A stretch of 13,853 bases of DNA from contig JALOBX010000011.1 in the NCBI GenBank assembly GCA_023228065.1, forward strand, positions 1 through 13,853. The letters run 5' to 3'. Shown in pieces: positions 7,503 through 13,841 of the stretch. Position 1 is the first letter of the stretch. Every line of letters begins with the position of its first letter. The position numbers and the translations under genes were made by a program. Source of the DNA: Candidatus Pacearchaeota archaeon (lineage in GTDB: Archaea; Nanoarchaeota; Nanoarchaeia; Pacearchaeales; GW2011-AR1). Below the pieces are notes generated by a model that did not search any database, was not told where the DNA came from, and saw nothing but the letters and a program-made list of their open reading frames with translations.

Positions 7503-7715
7503 TTGCACAACGTGCTGGCGTGTTTGAGGCCGGAATCAAATGTTGTGGACAACACTCCTCGATCAAGAGGACCCTGATGCTATCCGTTCTACGCCCTGCC
7601 ACTGGCCGTATCAGTGAGGCGTATGACATGCATCTTGCGATACATCATCTACAATCCTTTCTTAAGGTCATTGGCATGTGGCCGAAACAATATCGGCCGG
7701 CGCCGCACCCGGGTT

Positions 7716-7769
7716 TTATTTGTGTTCAAACCAACACGACATCAGCATGAAACTCGGCGGTCCGATCAT
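7716..7769 (-). CDS. 17-codon ORF with very strong SD at the 5' end of the RNA
   Basis: ATG at 7769 is preceded by GAGAGGAGGTGAATTTC, where AGGAGGTGA is a 9-nt perfect complement of the canonical 16S tail and the GGAGG core sits 8 nt from the ATG. The product would be MIGPPSFMLMSCWFEHK, then TAA. It starts about 45 nt after the predicted transcription start. A GTGTT/AACAC hairpin (7722-7737) lies in its last codons and a GC-rich stretch follows the stop. It might be a leader peptide or a small protein; equally, the SD could serve the RNA itself. No homologue is known to me. Confidence 0.4.
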   Translation of the reverse strand: MIGPPSFMLMSCWFEHK

Positions 7770-7821
7770 GAAATTCACCTCCTCTCAAGGTACAAATGTT
7801 TAAATTATAAATCCATTTAGA

Positions 7822-7849
7822 AGTATATCATACATACAGATTTTGTCAA
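7822..7849 (-). promoter_or_regulatory. Strong sigma-70-type promoter for the structured RNA
   Basis: On the minus strand, TTGACA (7849-7844) and TATACT (7827-7822) are separated by 16 nt, and TGA precedes the -10, giving an extended -10. This is the only perfect -35 hexamer I find before any gene in the window. The start of transcription is expected near 7815. It lies between the dus stop (7903) and the RNA. Confidence 0.8.
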
Positions 7850-7902
7850 ATACCCCACAATCCCGCGTTTGAGGTTCCGAAAATATGACTCTAAATAAGG
7901 GT

Positions 7903-8904
7903 TTATTTTGCCTTGAGATAATTTTTAATTATCTTTTCCACTTCTTTGAAATTATTTGTATTCATTAATTTAACTCTGAGCTCTTTTGCCCCACCAAAGC
8001 CATTCACATAAGCTTTAAAATGCTTTTTCATCACAGCAAAATTTTTATGTCCTTTTTTTAGTAATTCTTTATCAAAAATTTTGATATGTTCGAGAAGAGC
8101 AGTAAGTTTTTCTTTCACTGAAATTTCTTTTTTCTTCTTTGAATCAAAAAACCATGGATTGCCAAAAATTCCTCGGCCAATCATGATCCCATCAAAACCG
8201 GATTTCTGAGCAAATTCAATTCCCTCTTCTTTTGTTTTGATATCTCCGTTGCCGATAAGAATCAAATCTCTTTTTTGTGACCAAACAAAATCAACTATTT
8301 CTCTAGCAAGCTCCCAGTGAGCCGGAACATCTGACAATTCTTTTCTGGTTCTCAAATGTATGGTAAGAGCAGAAATATCTTCTTTGATAATTTCAGAAAG
8401 CCATTTTTTGTATTCAATTTTGTTGTAACCGATCCTTGTCTTCACGGAAACCGGAATTTTACCCCTTACACCTTCTATTGCAGATCTGATTATCTTTCTT
8501 GCGAGCTTTGGGTTCTTCATAAGACTTGCTCCAGCGCCTTGTTTTTCTACAGATCTGTCCGGACAACCCATATTTATATCTATTCCATCAAAACCAAGAT
8601 CCAGAATAATCTCGGAAGCAATTTTTATTTTTTCCGGATGCGAACCAAAAATTTGAGCGATTATAGGTTTTTCCTTTTTAGAAAATTTTAAATTAAACAA
8701 AAGGTTTTTCCTCCCCTCTTCCGATGCAAGTCCGTCAGCAGAGACAAATTCCGTCCAAAAAACATCAGGGCCTCCGCCTATTTTTCCGTGGCGACTTTTT
8801 TTTGCGATCATCTGTCTAAAAGCAATGTCGGTAACATCAGACATCGGGGCTAAAGCAAAAAAAGGTCTCCTTTTTGCAATTTTTTTCCAAAAATTCTCTT
8901 GCAT
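7903..8904 (-). CDS. dus: tRNA-dihydrouridine synthase (Dus family)
   Basis: 333 residues, an FMN-dependent TIM-barrel enzyme that reduces uridines in tRNA D-loops. The FMN-binding start APMSDVTDIAFRQM is at 19-32. Catalytic Cys114 sits in DINMGCPDRSVEKQGAGASLM. Further blocks are VSVKTRIGY, LTIHLRTRKEL (usually HGRT; Leu replaces Gly), IGNGDI and DGIMIGRGIFGNPWFF near the phosphate site. The C-terminal part carries the short helical tRNA-binding domain. Length is normal. It is divergent from def with a 65-nt shared spacer, and has a TG-C-TAGTAT box ending 7 nt before its ATG with no SD. Which uridine positions it modifies cannot be told. Confidence 0.93.
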   Translation of the reverse strand: MQENFWKKIAKRRPFFALAPMSDVTDIAFRQMIAKKSRHGKIGGGPDVFWTEFVSADGLASEEGRKNLLFNLKFSKKEKPIIAQIFGSHPEKIKIASEIILDLGFDGIDINMGCPDRSVEKQGAGASLMKNPKLARKIIRSAIEGVRGKIPVSVKTRIGYNKIEYKKWLSEIIKEDISALTIHLRTRKELSDVPAHWELAREIVDFVWSQKRDLILIGNGDIKTKEEGIEFAQKSGFDGIMIGRGIFGNPWFFDSKKKKEISVKEKLTALLEHIKIFDKELLKKGHKNFAVMKKHFKAYVNGFGGAKELRVKLMNTNNFKEVEKIIKNYLKAK

Positions 8905-8911
8905 TTAAGAG

Positions 8912-8920
8912 ATACTAGCA
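8912..8920 (-). promoter_or_regulatory. -10 region of dus, leaderless type
   Basis: The minus strand reads TGCTAGTAT, an extended -10 with hexamer TAGTAT, followed by CTCTTAA (7 nt) and the dus ATG. There is no SD and no clear -35. Confidence 0.5.
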
Positions 8921-8933
8921 TTTTGTTAATAAA

Positions 8934-8962
8934 TTGACCAGTTTGTGAAAAAATGTTATTTT
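8934..8962 (+). promoter_or_regulatory. Promoter of def-fmt, leaderless type
   Basis: TTGACC (8934-8939), 17 nt, then TATTTT (8957-8962) preceded by TGT (extended -10). AACAAGA (7 nt) separates it from the def ATG at 8970, so the mRNA should begin at or just before the AUG. It is arranged back-to-back with the dus promoter. Confidence 0.65.
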
Positions 8963-8969
8963 AACAAGA

Positions 8970-9536
8970 ATGAACCCCAAAAAAGAGATAAAAATACTTC
9001 AGAAAGAAGATCCTAGACTTCGAAAGATATCGGCAGAAGTCGATATATCTTCAATCAAAAGCAAAAAAGTAAAAGAGATAATATCGTCTCTCAAACTTGC
9101 CATAGATTCTCAGTCCGATGCTGTAGCTATCTCTGCGGTGCAGATAGGAGAACTGTCTAGAATATTTATTATTTCAAAAAAGATTTTTGATATTTTAAAA
9201 GAAGAAAAGAAACCCCTGAAAGAGACCAAAAAAGATTTGATTTTTATCAATCCTAGAATTACAAAATTTTCAAAGGCAAAAGTTCTTTGCGAGGAAGGTT
9301 GCCTGAGCGTGAGATTTCTATATGGAAAAGTGAAAAGATCTACGCACGTGGATATTGAAGCCTTTGATGAAAATGGAAATAAAATAGAGAGAAATGCTTC
9401 AGGACTTCTTGCTCAAATAATCCAACATGAGAACGACCATTTGGACGGAATTCTTTTTATAGACAAAGCTATAGATATACAAGAAATTTTGCCGGAAAAA
9501 CTAAAAGAATTACAAAATGAAGCAGGAACATATTAA
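8970..9536 (+). CDS. def: Peptide deformylase
   Basis: 188 residues. It removes the formyl group from new proteins, as a metalloenzyme at the ribosome exit. Motif 2 EGCLS (109-113) supplies the metal-binding Cys111, and motif 3 HENDH (153-157) supplies two His and the catalytic Glu154. Motif 1, normally G-x-G-x-A-A-x-Q, reads AVAISAVQ (51-58): both glycines are Ala and the first Ala is Ser, while Gln58 is kept. Activity is still expected since the metal and acid/base residues are intact. The last 20 nt overlap fmt, the classic partner gene. No SD; a promoter box ends 7 nt before the ATG. Confidence 0.93.
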   Translation: MNPKKEIKILQKEDPRLRKISAEVDISSIKSKKVKEIISSLKLAIDSQSDAVAISAVQIGELSRIFIISKKIFDILKEEKKPLKETKKDLIFINPRITKFSKAKVLCEEGCLSVRFLYGKVKRSTHVDIEAFDENGNKIERNASGLLAQIIQHENDHLDGILFIDKAIDIQEILPEKLKELQNEAGTY

Positions 9537-10374
9537 AATCGCCTTTTGGGGAAGTTCAAGGTTTTCGCTTGTTGTTTTGAGAGAAATGAAAAAGCTCGCC
9601 ATTTTTCCTAGTGTTTTAGTGACAACTCCCGACAAGCCTCAGGGCAGAAAAATGATATTGACCCCAACTCCCGTCAAAATTTGGGCAGAAGAAAATAGCA
9701 TTGAATGCTTGACTCCGGCAAAATTGAGAGAAGAAAAATTTTTTAAAAAAATATCTGAATACAATTTATTTATTGTTGCTTCATATGGAAAAATAATTCC
9801 AAAAGAAATTCTTGGAATACCGGCTCACAATACGTTAAACATCCATCCTTCCTTATTGCCTAAATATCGTGGATCCTCTCCACTTCAAGCACAAATATTA
9901 AATGGGGATAAAGAAGTTGGCGTAAGCATTATGCAAATAGACGAAAAAGTTGATCATGGACCTATTGTAAGACAAAAGGAAATTTCTTTAGAAAACTACT
10001 TGGGCTTCACCGAATTGGAAGAAAAACTGGCAAAAGAAGGTGTCGATCTTTTGGTAGAAACTTTGCCTCTTTGGATTAAAGGAAAGATAAAATCAGTGCC
10101 GCAAAATCATAATGAAGCTACTTTTACCAAAAAAATAGAAAAGAGTGATGGACTTGTTGATATTCAAAATGGAAATCCTTTAAAAAATTATTTGAAAATT
10201 TTGGCATTTGAAAATTGGCCTGTCGCTTTTTTTGAAATAGAAAAAAAAGATAAAAAAATAAAAGTTTTAATTAGAAAAGTTAATTTTGACGGAGAAAAAT
10301 TAAATATATTAAGGGTTGTTCCCGAAGGTAAAAAAGAAATGGACTATCAAGACTTCTTGCGGGGATTAAAATAA
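9517..10374 (+). CDS. fmt: Methionyl-tRNA formyltransferase
   Basis: 285 residues. It transfers formyl from 10-formyl-THF to initiator Met-tRNA. The core has IKIAFWGSSRFS at 6-17, Asn108 and His110 in NIHPSLLPKYRGSSPLQ, and Asp146 in VDHGPI; these three catalytic residues stand at the same numbers as in E. coli Fmt. It is somewhat shorter than the usual 310-315, with a reduced C-terminal OB domain. The ATG lies inside def (20-nt overlap), so translation is probably coupled. A long hairpin lies 10 nt after the stop. Together with def it shows that formylated initiation is kept in this reduced genome. Confidence 0.95.
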   Translation: MKQEHIKIAFWGSSRFSLVVLREMKKLAIFPSVLVTTPDKPQGRKMILTPTPVKIWAEENSIECLTPAKLREEKFFKKISEYNLFIVASYGKIIPKEILGIPAHNTLNIHPSLLPKYRGSSPLQAQILNGDKEVGVSIMQIDEKVDHGPIVRQKEISLENYLGFTELEEKLAKEGVDLLVETLPLWIKGKIKSVPQNHNEATFTKKIEKSDGLVDIQNGNPLKNYLKILAFENWPVAFFEIEKKDKKIKVLIRKVNFDGEKLNILRVVPEGKKEMDYQDFLRGLK

Positions 10375-10384
10375 ATTTAAAAAT

Positions 10385-10460
10385 TAAAAGGTAAGAGAAT
10401 ATTCCTGAATTTCGCTTAAGTCCGGACAAAGCTCATTCAGAAATATTCTCTTACCTTTTA
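10385..10460 (+). terminator. Very long hairpin after fmt, probable terminator between convergent genes
   Basis: TAAAAGGTAAGAGAATATT (10385-10403) pairs perfectly over 19 bp with 10442-10460, and CTGAAT/ATTCAG (10405-10410 with 10435-10440) continues the helix after one mismatch. A GTCCGGAC palindrome is at the tip. The tail after the stem is only moderately T-rich on either side. Position between fmt and a convergent gene fits a terminator for fmt. The stem is longer than usual, so a palindromic element or an RNA processing site is an alternative. Confidence 0.6.
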
Positions 10461-10465
10461 TTTAC

Positions 10466-10506
10466 AAAAAAAATAGCCACGTCGCGCTTGAAGCGGACGG
10501 GGCTAT
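10466..10506 (-). terminator. Rho-independent terminator of the small membrane protein gene
   Basis: On the minus strand ATAGCC (10506-10501) pairs with GGCTAT (10478-10473), with inner pairs CGTC/GACG and CGC/GCG around a TTCAA loop. Eight T (10473-10466) follow, the first shared with the stem. It lies 18 nt after the stop of the membrane protein gene. Confidence 0.85.
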
Positions 10507-10524
10507 ACTACTTTTGTCGGAAAT

Positions 10525-10926
10525 TTACTTTCCTAAAAGTATATGGCTATATCTGAAAATGGTGAAGATAATCCCCGCCTCCGCCAAGAGACTGGAAAAG
10601 ACATATCGATATTTCACCCTGAATTCACTGGTATTAACTATGGCTGCAAGAAAGGCAAGGACAGCGATAGAAATACATGAAATCATAACAACAACAATGG
10701 GAACAAAAAAGACCAAAGCGAGTGACGCCGTGGCAAAAGCCAGGGCTACGGTTGTGAAAGCCTCCGAGTTGGCCATGTTGAAGATGATATAGGCCAAAAA
10801 TGCCAAGATAGCAATTTCGCTGACGATGACGCCAAACAGTGGCTTAAAACCACAGATAAGAACAAGAACATGCATGAGGGCCACGAATGCCACCATACCA
10901 ACTTCCCAAGCAATTAATTTTCTCAT
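10525..10926 (-). CDS. Small hydrophobic membrane protein, unknown function
   Basis: 133 residues with hydrophobic stretches at about 5-26, 31-50, 58-75, 77-97 and 108-124, so four or five membrane helices. Charged residues are few (MRK at the start, FRVKYR at about 101-106, GK at the end). I do not recognise a family. It is a real gene, because it has a full set of signals: promoter TTGACT-17-TATTGT, a 5' stem-loop, an AAGGAG SD 6 nt before the ATG, and a strong terminator just after the stop. Its codons are richer in G/C than in most neighbours. It is monocistronic. The frame on the other strand has no such signals and is taken as a shadow. Confidence 0.75.
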   Translation of the reverse strand: MRKLIAWEVGMVAFVALMHVLVLICGFKPLFGVIVSEIAILAFLAYIIFNMANSEAFTTVALAFATASLALVFFVPIVVVMISCISIAVLAFLAAIVNTSEFRVKYRYVFSSLLAEAGIIFTIFRYSHILLGK

Positions 10927-10932
10927 TATTTA

Positions 10933-10938
10933 CTCCTT
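10933..10938 (-). promoter_or_regulatory. Ribosome binding site AAGGAG of the membrane protein gene
   Basis: AAGGAG lies 6 nt before the ATG at 10926. It is worth noting because most other genes of the window have no SD; it also fixes this start. Confidence 0.8.
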
Positions 10939-10957
10939 ATAAAAGAACATTGCCTTT

Positions 10958-10990
10958 AATCATTTTTTAGTGAAATACTAAAATATGATT
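10958..10990 (-). promoter_or_regulatory. 5'-end stem-loop in the leader of the membrane protein mRNA
   Basis: AATCAT-T-TTTTAGT (10958-10971) pairs with ACTAAAA-T-ATGATT (10977-10990) around a 5-nt loop, with one T-T mismatch. The predicted transcription start is near 10991, so the RNA would begin almost directly with this hairpin, a layout known to protect mRNAs such as ompA from decay. A protective role is inferred. Confidence 0.6.
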
Positions 10991-10997
10991 TCCTGAG

Positions 10998-11026
10998 ACA
11001 ATATCACGTGTAGAGTAAAAAGTCAA
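10998..11026 (-). promoter_or_regulatory. Promoter of the small membrane protein gene
   Basis: On the minus strand TTGACT (11026-11021), 17 nt, then TATTGT (11003-10998) preceded by TGA (extended -10). The leader to the ATG is about 65 nt, unlike the leaderless neighbours. Confidence 0.7.
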
Positions 11027-11034
11027 TAAAAAGC

Positions 11035-11403
11035 TTAGCTATAAAGTCCTTTGATAATTTGTTTTATTTTTGCTCCTCCTCTTCTTATTAAACTAATTTT
11101 TTTGGTTTTGTAAGATCTTATTTCATTTTCCATTTCATCATTTACCAGGTCTATTGCAGAATATAAATCAAACTCTTCCTTTTCGGCTCTCAAAACTTTT
11201 CCATTGATAGAAAGGTTGTATTCGGCTAGAAAGACATCTCCGGTCTTATGATGGTTGGTCGTCTTGCCTATTTCTACATAGCACATAGTCGCCTCCATAT
11301 CTTTAGGATTAATAAATTTATCTAAATGGGATAATTTTTTCTCTAAATACTCCGATAAAGCTGGGGTCAAAGAAACATTTGTCGTCTTTATATTATGTTT
11401 CAT
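11035..11403 (-). CDS. hpf: Short ribosome hibernation promoting factor (HPF/RaiA family)
   Basis: 122 residues from the ATG at 11403. This start is chosen because MKHNIKTTNVSLTPALSEYLEKKL is the family's usual beginning; a GTG 33 nt upstream would add 11 unrelated residues. The pattern continues with a strand containing YVEIGKTTNHHKTGDVFLAEYNLSINGK and the helix AEKEEFDLYSAIDLVNDEMENEIRSYK, as in HPF/YfiA, with a basic tail (KTKK, RRGGAKIK). It binds the 30S decoding region and shuts down idle ribosomes. It lacks the C-terminal dimerisation domain of long HPF. A TAATCT box lies 8 nt before the ATG, possibly a leaderless promoter, with no SD. Confidence 0.88.
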   Translation of the reverse strand: MKHNIKTTNVSLTPALSEYLEKKLSHLDKFINPKDMEATMCYVEIGKTTNHHKTGDVFLAEYNLSINGKVLRAEKEEFDLYSAIDLVNDEMENEIRSYKTKKISLIRRGGAKIKQIIKGLYS

Positions 11404-11491
11404 CCCGTATGAGATTAAAGTGTTATGAATTGGCACCTTAATCTGGTTATCTAATAAATGTTGATAAATTCTTTAAACTTGAATTCCCTAC

Positions 11492-11508
11492 GTCCGCCTC
11501 AGGCGGAC
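11492..11508. repeat. GTCCGCC-TCA-GGCGGAC palindrome
   Basis: A perfect 7-bp GC-rich inverted repeat with a 3-nt loop, between the DUF167 gene and hpf, with a further CCC/GGG pair outside. It has no T-run and is much more GC-rich than its surroundings. The core GTCCGC also appears in the terminator at 10466-10506. It may be a REP-like dispersed palindrome or a processing hairpin. Confidence 0.6.
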
Positions 11509-11524
11509 TATCTCTAACGGGATT

Positions 11525-11764
11525 TCATTTTTTTGAATTTTCTAAAGATAAATTAATAATCTTGTGAGGAGAATGATGACCGCTCACTAACCTCACTTCT
11601 CTTACATTATACACTTTAAAATATTCCCGCACCAATTCCAAAATTCTCTTATTCGCAAGTCCCCTCTCAGCAGGCGCTTTCACTTCAATTTCAAAAGTAT
11701 CTTCAGAAATTTTCTTGATCTGTTCCTTTTTTGAGCCCGTTTTTACTTTGACTTTTATATACAT
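11525..11764 (-). CDS. DUF167 (YggU-like) family protein
   Basis: 79 residues. IKVKVKTGSKKEQIKK at the start, EIEVKAPAERGLANKRILELVREYF (about 26-50) and VRLVSGHHSPHKIINL (about 57-72) match the DUF167/YggU family, whose function is not known. The 'V.A.P..G.AN' block and the 'SG..S..K' block are the family signature. Length is typical for the smaller members. Its ATG is 6 nt after the stop of the MacB-like permease, so it shares that operon. No SD is visible. Confidence 0.88.
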   Translation of the reverse strand: MYIKVKVKTGSKKEQIKKISEDTFEIEVKAPAERGLANKRILELVREYFKVYNVREVRLVSGHHSPHKIINLSLENSKK

Positions 11765-11770
11765 TATTTT

Positions 11771-12994
11771 TTATTCATATCTCAAAGCATCTATAGGATT
11801 TAAATCTGATGCTCGTGCTGCCGGGTAATACCCAAAAATAATTCCTATGAGAGCTGAAACACCGAAGGATAAAATGACAGAAGTTGGAGATATCTTTGCA
11901 GTCAGAAGCCCGGTAAGAGTGATTAGCCAAGCAATACCGATTCCTACAATTATACCAACAATTCCTCCAATAGCAGTAAGCATTATCGATTCAACTAAAA
12001 ATTGTAAACGAATATCTCTTTTCTTGGCGCCAACAGCTTTTCTCAGACCTATTTCTCTTGTTCTTTCTGTAACGGTCGTAAGCATCATATTCATAATTCC
12101 TATACCTCCTACAAGCAAGGATATGCCTGCAATAGCAGCTAGCAAGTATGTCATGGTAGAAGTGATGGAAGAGGCAGTTTCTAGCATATCTGACTGATTC
12201 ATAGTGCTAAAATCCGCTTTTGTAGCATCTATAATATTGTGTCTAGCGAGCAATATATCAGTAGCTTGATTTTGTACGTCGGTGACCAAATCCGCAGTTT
12301 GCGCCGAAATGTTGATTGAAGAAACATATTTATTTCCCGTAAGAAATTGCTGGGCAACAGTGATAGGAATATATACAATATCATCTGAACTGTTTTGGCC
12401 AGTACCACCTTTTGCAAGAGTTACTCCTATCACAGTAAATTCATTTCCGCTTATTCTTATCGTTTTACTTATGGCATCTGTACCTTCTCCGAAAAGATCA
12501 TCCCTGGTAGTTGGACCAATAACTGCTACTCTCGCCATTTGAGCTACTTGTTCATCTGAGAAAAAGGTTCCTGAGTCAACTGTAATATTTTTTATATCAA
12601 TATAAGAAGGAGTTGTACCAACAACAGAAGTATTGGTGTTTGTTCCGGCCGCAATAATTTGTTTTTGTGTAGAAACTGTGGGAGCTATATATTTTGCGCT
12701 TGTTACTCCCTCCTTAATGGCTTCTACATCCGACATTGTCAAAGTGTTTGCCGAACCTCTGCTCGTCCTCACATTACTTCCTGCTGTTCTTACAGCTCCG
12801 GGAGAAATAACAACAAGATTTGAGCCGATAGATTCAATACTGGATTGTATAGAACTGGTTGCACCATTACCAACCGCAAGCATTGCAATAACAGAAGCTA
12901 TACCTATAACTATTCCAAGCATCGTAAGCCCTGTGCGAACTTTGTTTGATAATAACCCTGTGGAAGTTTCTTGTAATATATCTTTTATTGTCAT
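11771..12994 (-). CDS. MacB/FtsX-family ABC transporter permease
   Basis: 407 residues. One helix near the N-terminus (about 20-43, following SNKVRTGLTMLGIVIGIASV) is followed by a large outer domain (about 45-275; Ser/Thr/Asn-rich, MacB_PCD type). Three helices follow near 280-302, 330-355 and 375-395. TERTREIGLRKAVGAKKRDI (about 309-328) is the cytoplasmic coupling segment typical of MacB/FtsX permeases, and RASDLNPIDALRYE closes the protein. In this family the outer domain works as a mechanical lever for export of peptides, antibiotics or lipoproteins. It has no fused ATPase; the partner gene is upstream on the same strand (111-nt gap). The substrate cannot be told; no MacA-like or outer-membrane partner is in the window. 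Confidence 0.92.
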   Translation of the reverse strand: MTIKDILQETSTGLLSNKVRTGLTMLGIVIGIASVIAMLAVGNGATSSIQSSIESIGSNLVVISPGAVRTAGSNVRTSRGSANTLTMSDVEAIKEGVTSAKYIAPTVSTQKQIIAAGTNTNTSVVGTTPSYIDIKNITVDSGTFFSDEQVAQMARVAVIGPTTRDDLFGEGTDAISKTIRISGNEFTVIGVTLAKGGTGQNSSDDIVYIPITVAQQFLTGNKYVSSINISAQTADLVTDVQNQATDILLARHNIIDATKADFSTMNQSDMLETASSITSTMTYLLAAIAGISLLVGGIGIMNMMLTTVTERTREIGLRKAVGAKKRDIRLQFLVESIMLTAIGGIVGIIVGIGIAWLITLTGLLTAKISPTSVILSFGVSALIGIIFGYYPAARASDLNPIDALRYE

Positions 12995-13105
12995 CCCATT
13001 AAAAATTTAATACATGTACTTGAAATTGACCTTTATATTTCTGTTGATTTACTAATTTTTTCATTTATTTTTAATTAAAGTATGAATTTTTAACGGGACA
13101 GGTTT

Positions 13106-13834
13106 TTATTTTTTAAATTCCTCACATATGCAAGGATCTACAATTCTTTTGTTTTTGTTTGCTTCGTCACTAATAATCAAACCGTCTCTTATGTGAATAA
13201 TTCTGTCCGCATGTTCAGCCACATCTAGTTCGTGAGTAATTAGGATAATAGTATGACCTTCTTTCTTATTTAGATCCTGAAAAGTTTTCAATACTATTTC
13301 TCCTGTTTTCGTATCTAAATTCCCTGTTGGTTCATCTGCCATAATAAGCGACGGATCATTTACCAGAGCTCTTGCAATAGCAACTCGCTGTATCTGTCCG
13401 CCAGAAAGTTGGTTGGAGAGATGGTGCCATCTATTTTCTTCAAGACCTGCAGATTTTAACGCATTTTTTGCCCTATCTTCTCTTTCTTCAGGAGAAATTT
13501 TTAAATAGACTAGGGGTAAAATAACATTTCTTATAACTTCGGCTCTTGGTAGAAGGTTGAAGGATTGAAAAACAAATCCTATCTTATTTCCTCTAATATC
13601 TGCAAGTTCATCGTCTGTAAGCCTGGAAACATCCTGTCCGTCAAGAAAATATTGACCACCTGTCGGAGTATCCAATGCTCCTAAAATATGCATAAGGGTA
13701 GACTTTCCAGAACCTGAAGGTCCCATAATTGCGACAAATTCTCCATCTTTGATCGTGAATGTCACTCCTTTAAGAGCTTCGGTTTTTGCCTCACCATTTA
13801 TATATGTTTTTTTGATATTTTTGCATTCAATCAT
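13106..13834 (-). CDS. MacB/LolD-type ABC transporter ATP-binding protein
   Basis: 242 residues, the ATPase for the permease that follows. Walker [10 protein letters not shown] (38-46), Q-loop Gln90 in [10 protein letters not shown], signature LSGGQIQR (143-150), Walker [10 protein letters not shown] (163-171) and H-loop His201 are all intact, so it should be active. The '[20 protein letters not shown]' and '[20 protein letters not shown]' segments place it in the MacB/LolD subgroup. A C-terminal tail with two Cys (CICEEF) follows the domain. TAATCT lies 7 nt before the ATG, and there is no SD. Confidence 0.95.
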   Translation of the reverse strand: MIECKNIKKTYINGEAKTEALKGVTFTIKDGEFVAIMGPSGSGKSTLMHILGALDTPTGGQYFLDGQDVSRLTDDELADIRGNKIGFVFQSFNLLPRAEVIRNVILPLVYLKISPEEREDRAKNALKSAGLEENRWHHLSNQLSGGQIQRVAIARALVNDPSLIMADEPTGNLDTKTGEIVLKTFQDLNKKEGHTIILITHELDVAEHADRIIHIRDGLIISDEANKNKRIVDPCICEEFKK

Positions 13835-13841
13835 CTGAAAA

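Larger units (their letters stand above)
7036..7815 (-). ncRNA. Candidate large structured RNA upstream of dnaX, unidentified
   Basis: About 780 nt without a credible long ORF, visibly more GC-rich than the genes around it, with a consensus promoter at one end and a strong terminator at the other, both on the minus strand. Stable hairpins follow each other: 7680-7698 (GGCCGA/TCGGCC); 7628-7645 (7 bp closed by a GCAA tetraloop); 7590-7623 (TACGCC/GGCGTA enclosing CACTG/CAGTG); 7556-7571; 7541-7554; 7451-7469 (GATTCTC/GAGAATC); 7407-7417; 7201-7236 (two stacked helices with a 4-nt bulge); and 7119-7153 (15 pairs, one G-U, 5-nt loop). I looked for tmRNA, RNase P, SRP, 6S and 5S signatures and found none. 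In Bacillus the SRP RNA gene lies before dnaX, but the GGAAG...GCAGC core is missing here. Direction and independence are well supported; function is unknown, and it could instead be two RNAs or a long leader with small ORFs. Confidence 0.7.

Noticed and set aside
7460..7750. 96-codon open frame on the plus strand, and other 60-80 codon frames in 7115-7820
   Set aside because: No SD or promoter on that strand, no recognisable domain, and the frames run through paired hairpins. The promoter and terminator are both on the other strand.
7036..7815. tmRNA, RNase P RNA, SRP RNA or 5S/6S RNA in the non-coding region
   Set aside because: No tRNA-like end with GTTCGA and CCA, no GAGGAAAGTCC/ACAGAA pair, and no GGAAG...GCAGC core. 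The SRP idea came from the Bacillus scr-dnaX order, but the sequence does not support it. A GGCCGAGTG stretch near 7300 looks like a tRNA D-arm, but no cloverleaf forms.
7891..7908. AAATAA/TTATTT hairpin at the end of dus as a terminator
   Set aside because: Only A-T pairs and no T-run; too weak to claim.
10514..10792. 92-codon frame on the plus strand opposite the membrane protein
   Set aside because: It has no expression signals and starts inside the other gene's terminator region; the minus-strand gene has promoter, SD and terminator.
12999..13064. 21-codon ORF on the minus strand just before the permease
   Set aside because: It starts with ATG and ends 4 nt before the permease start, but has no good SD and very biased AT-rich composition; chance is the simplest explanation.
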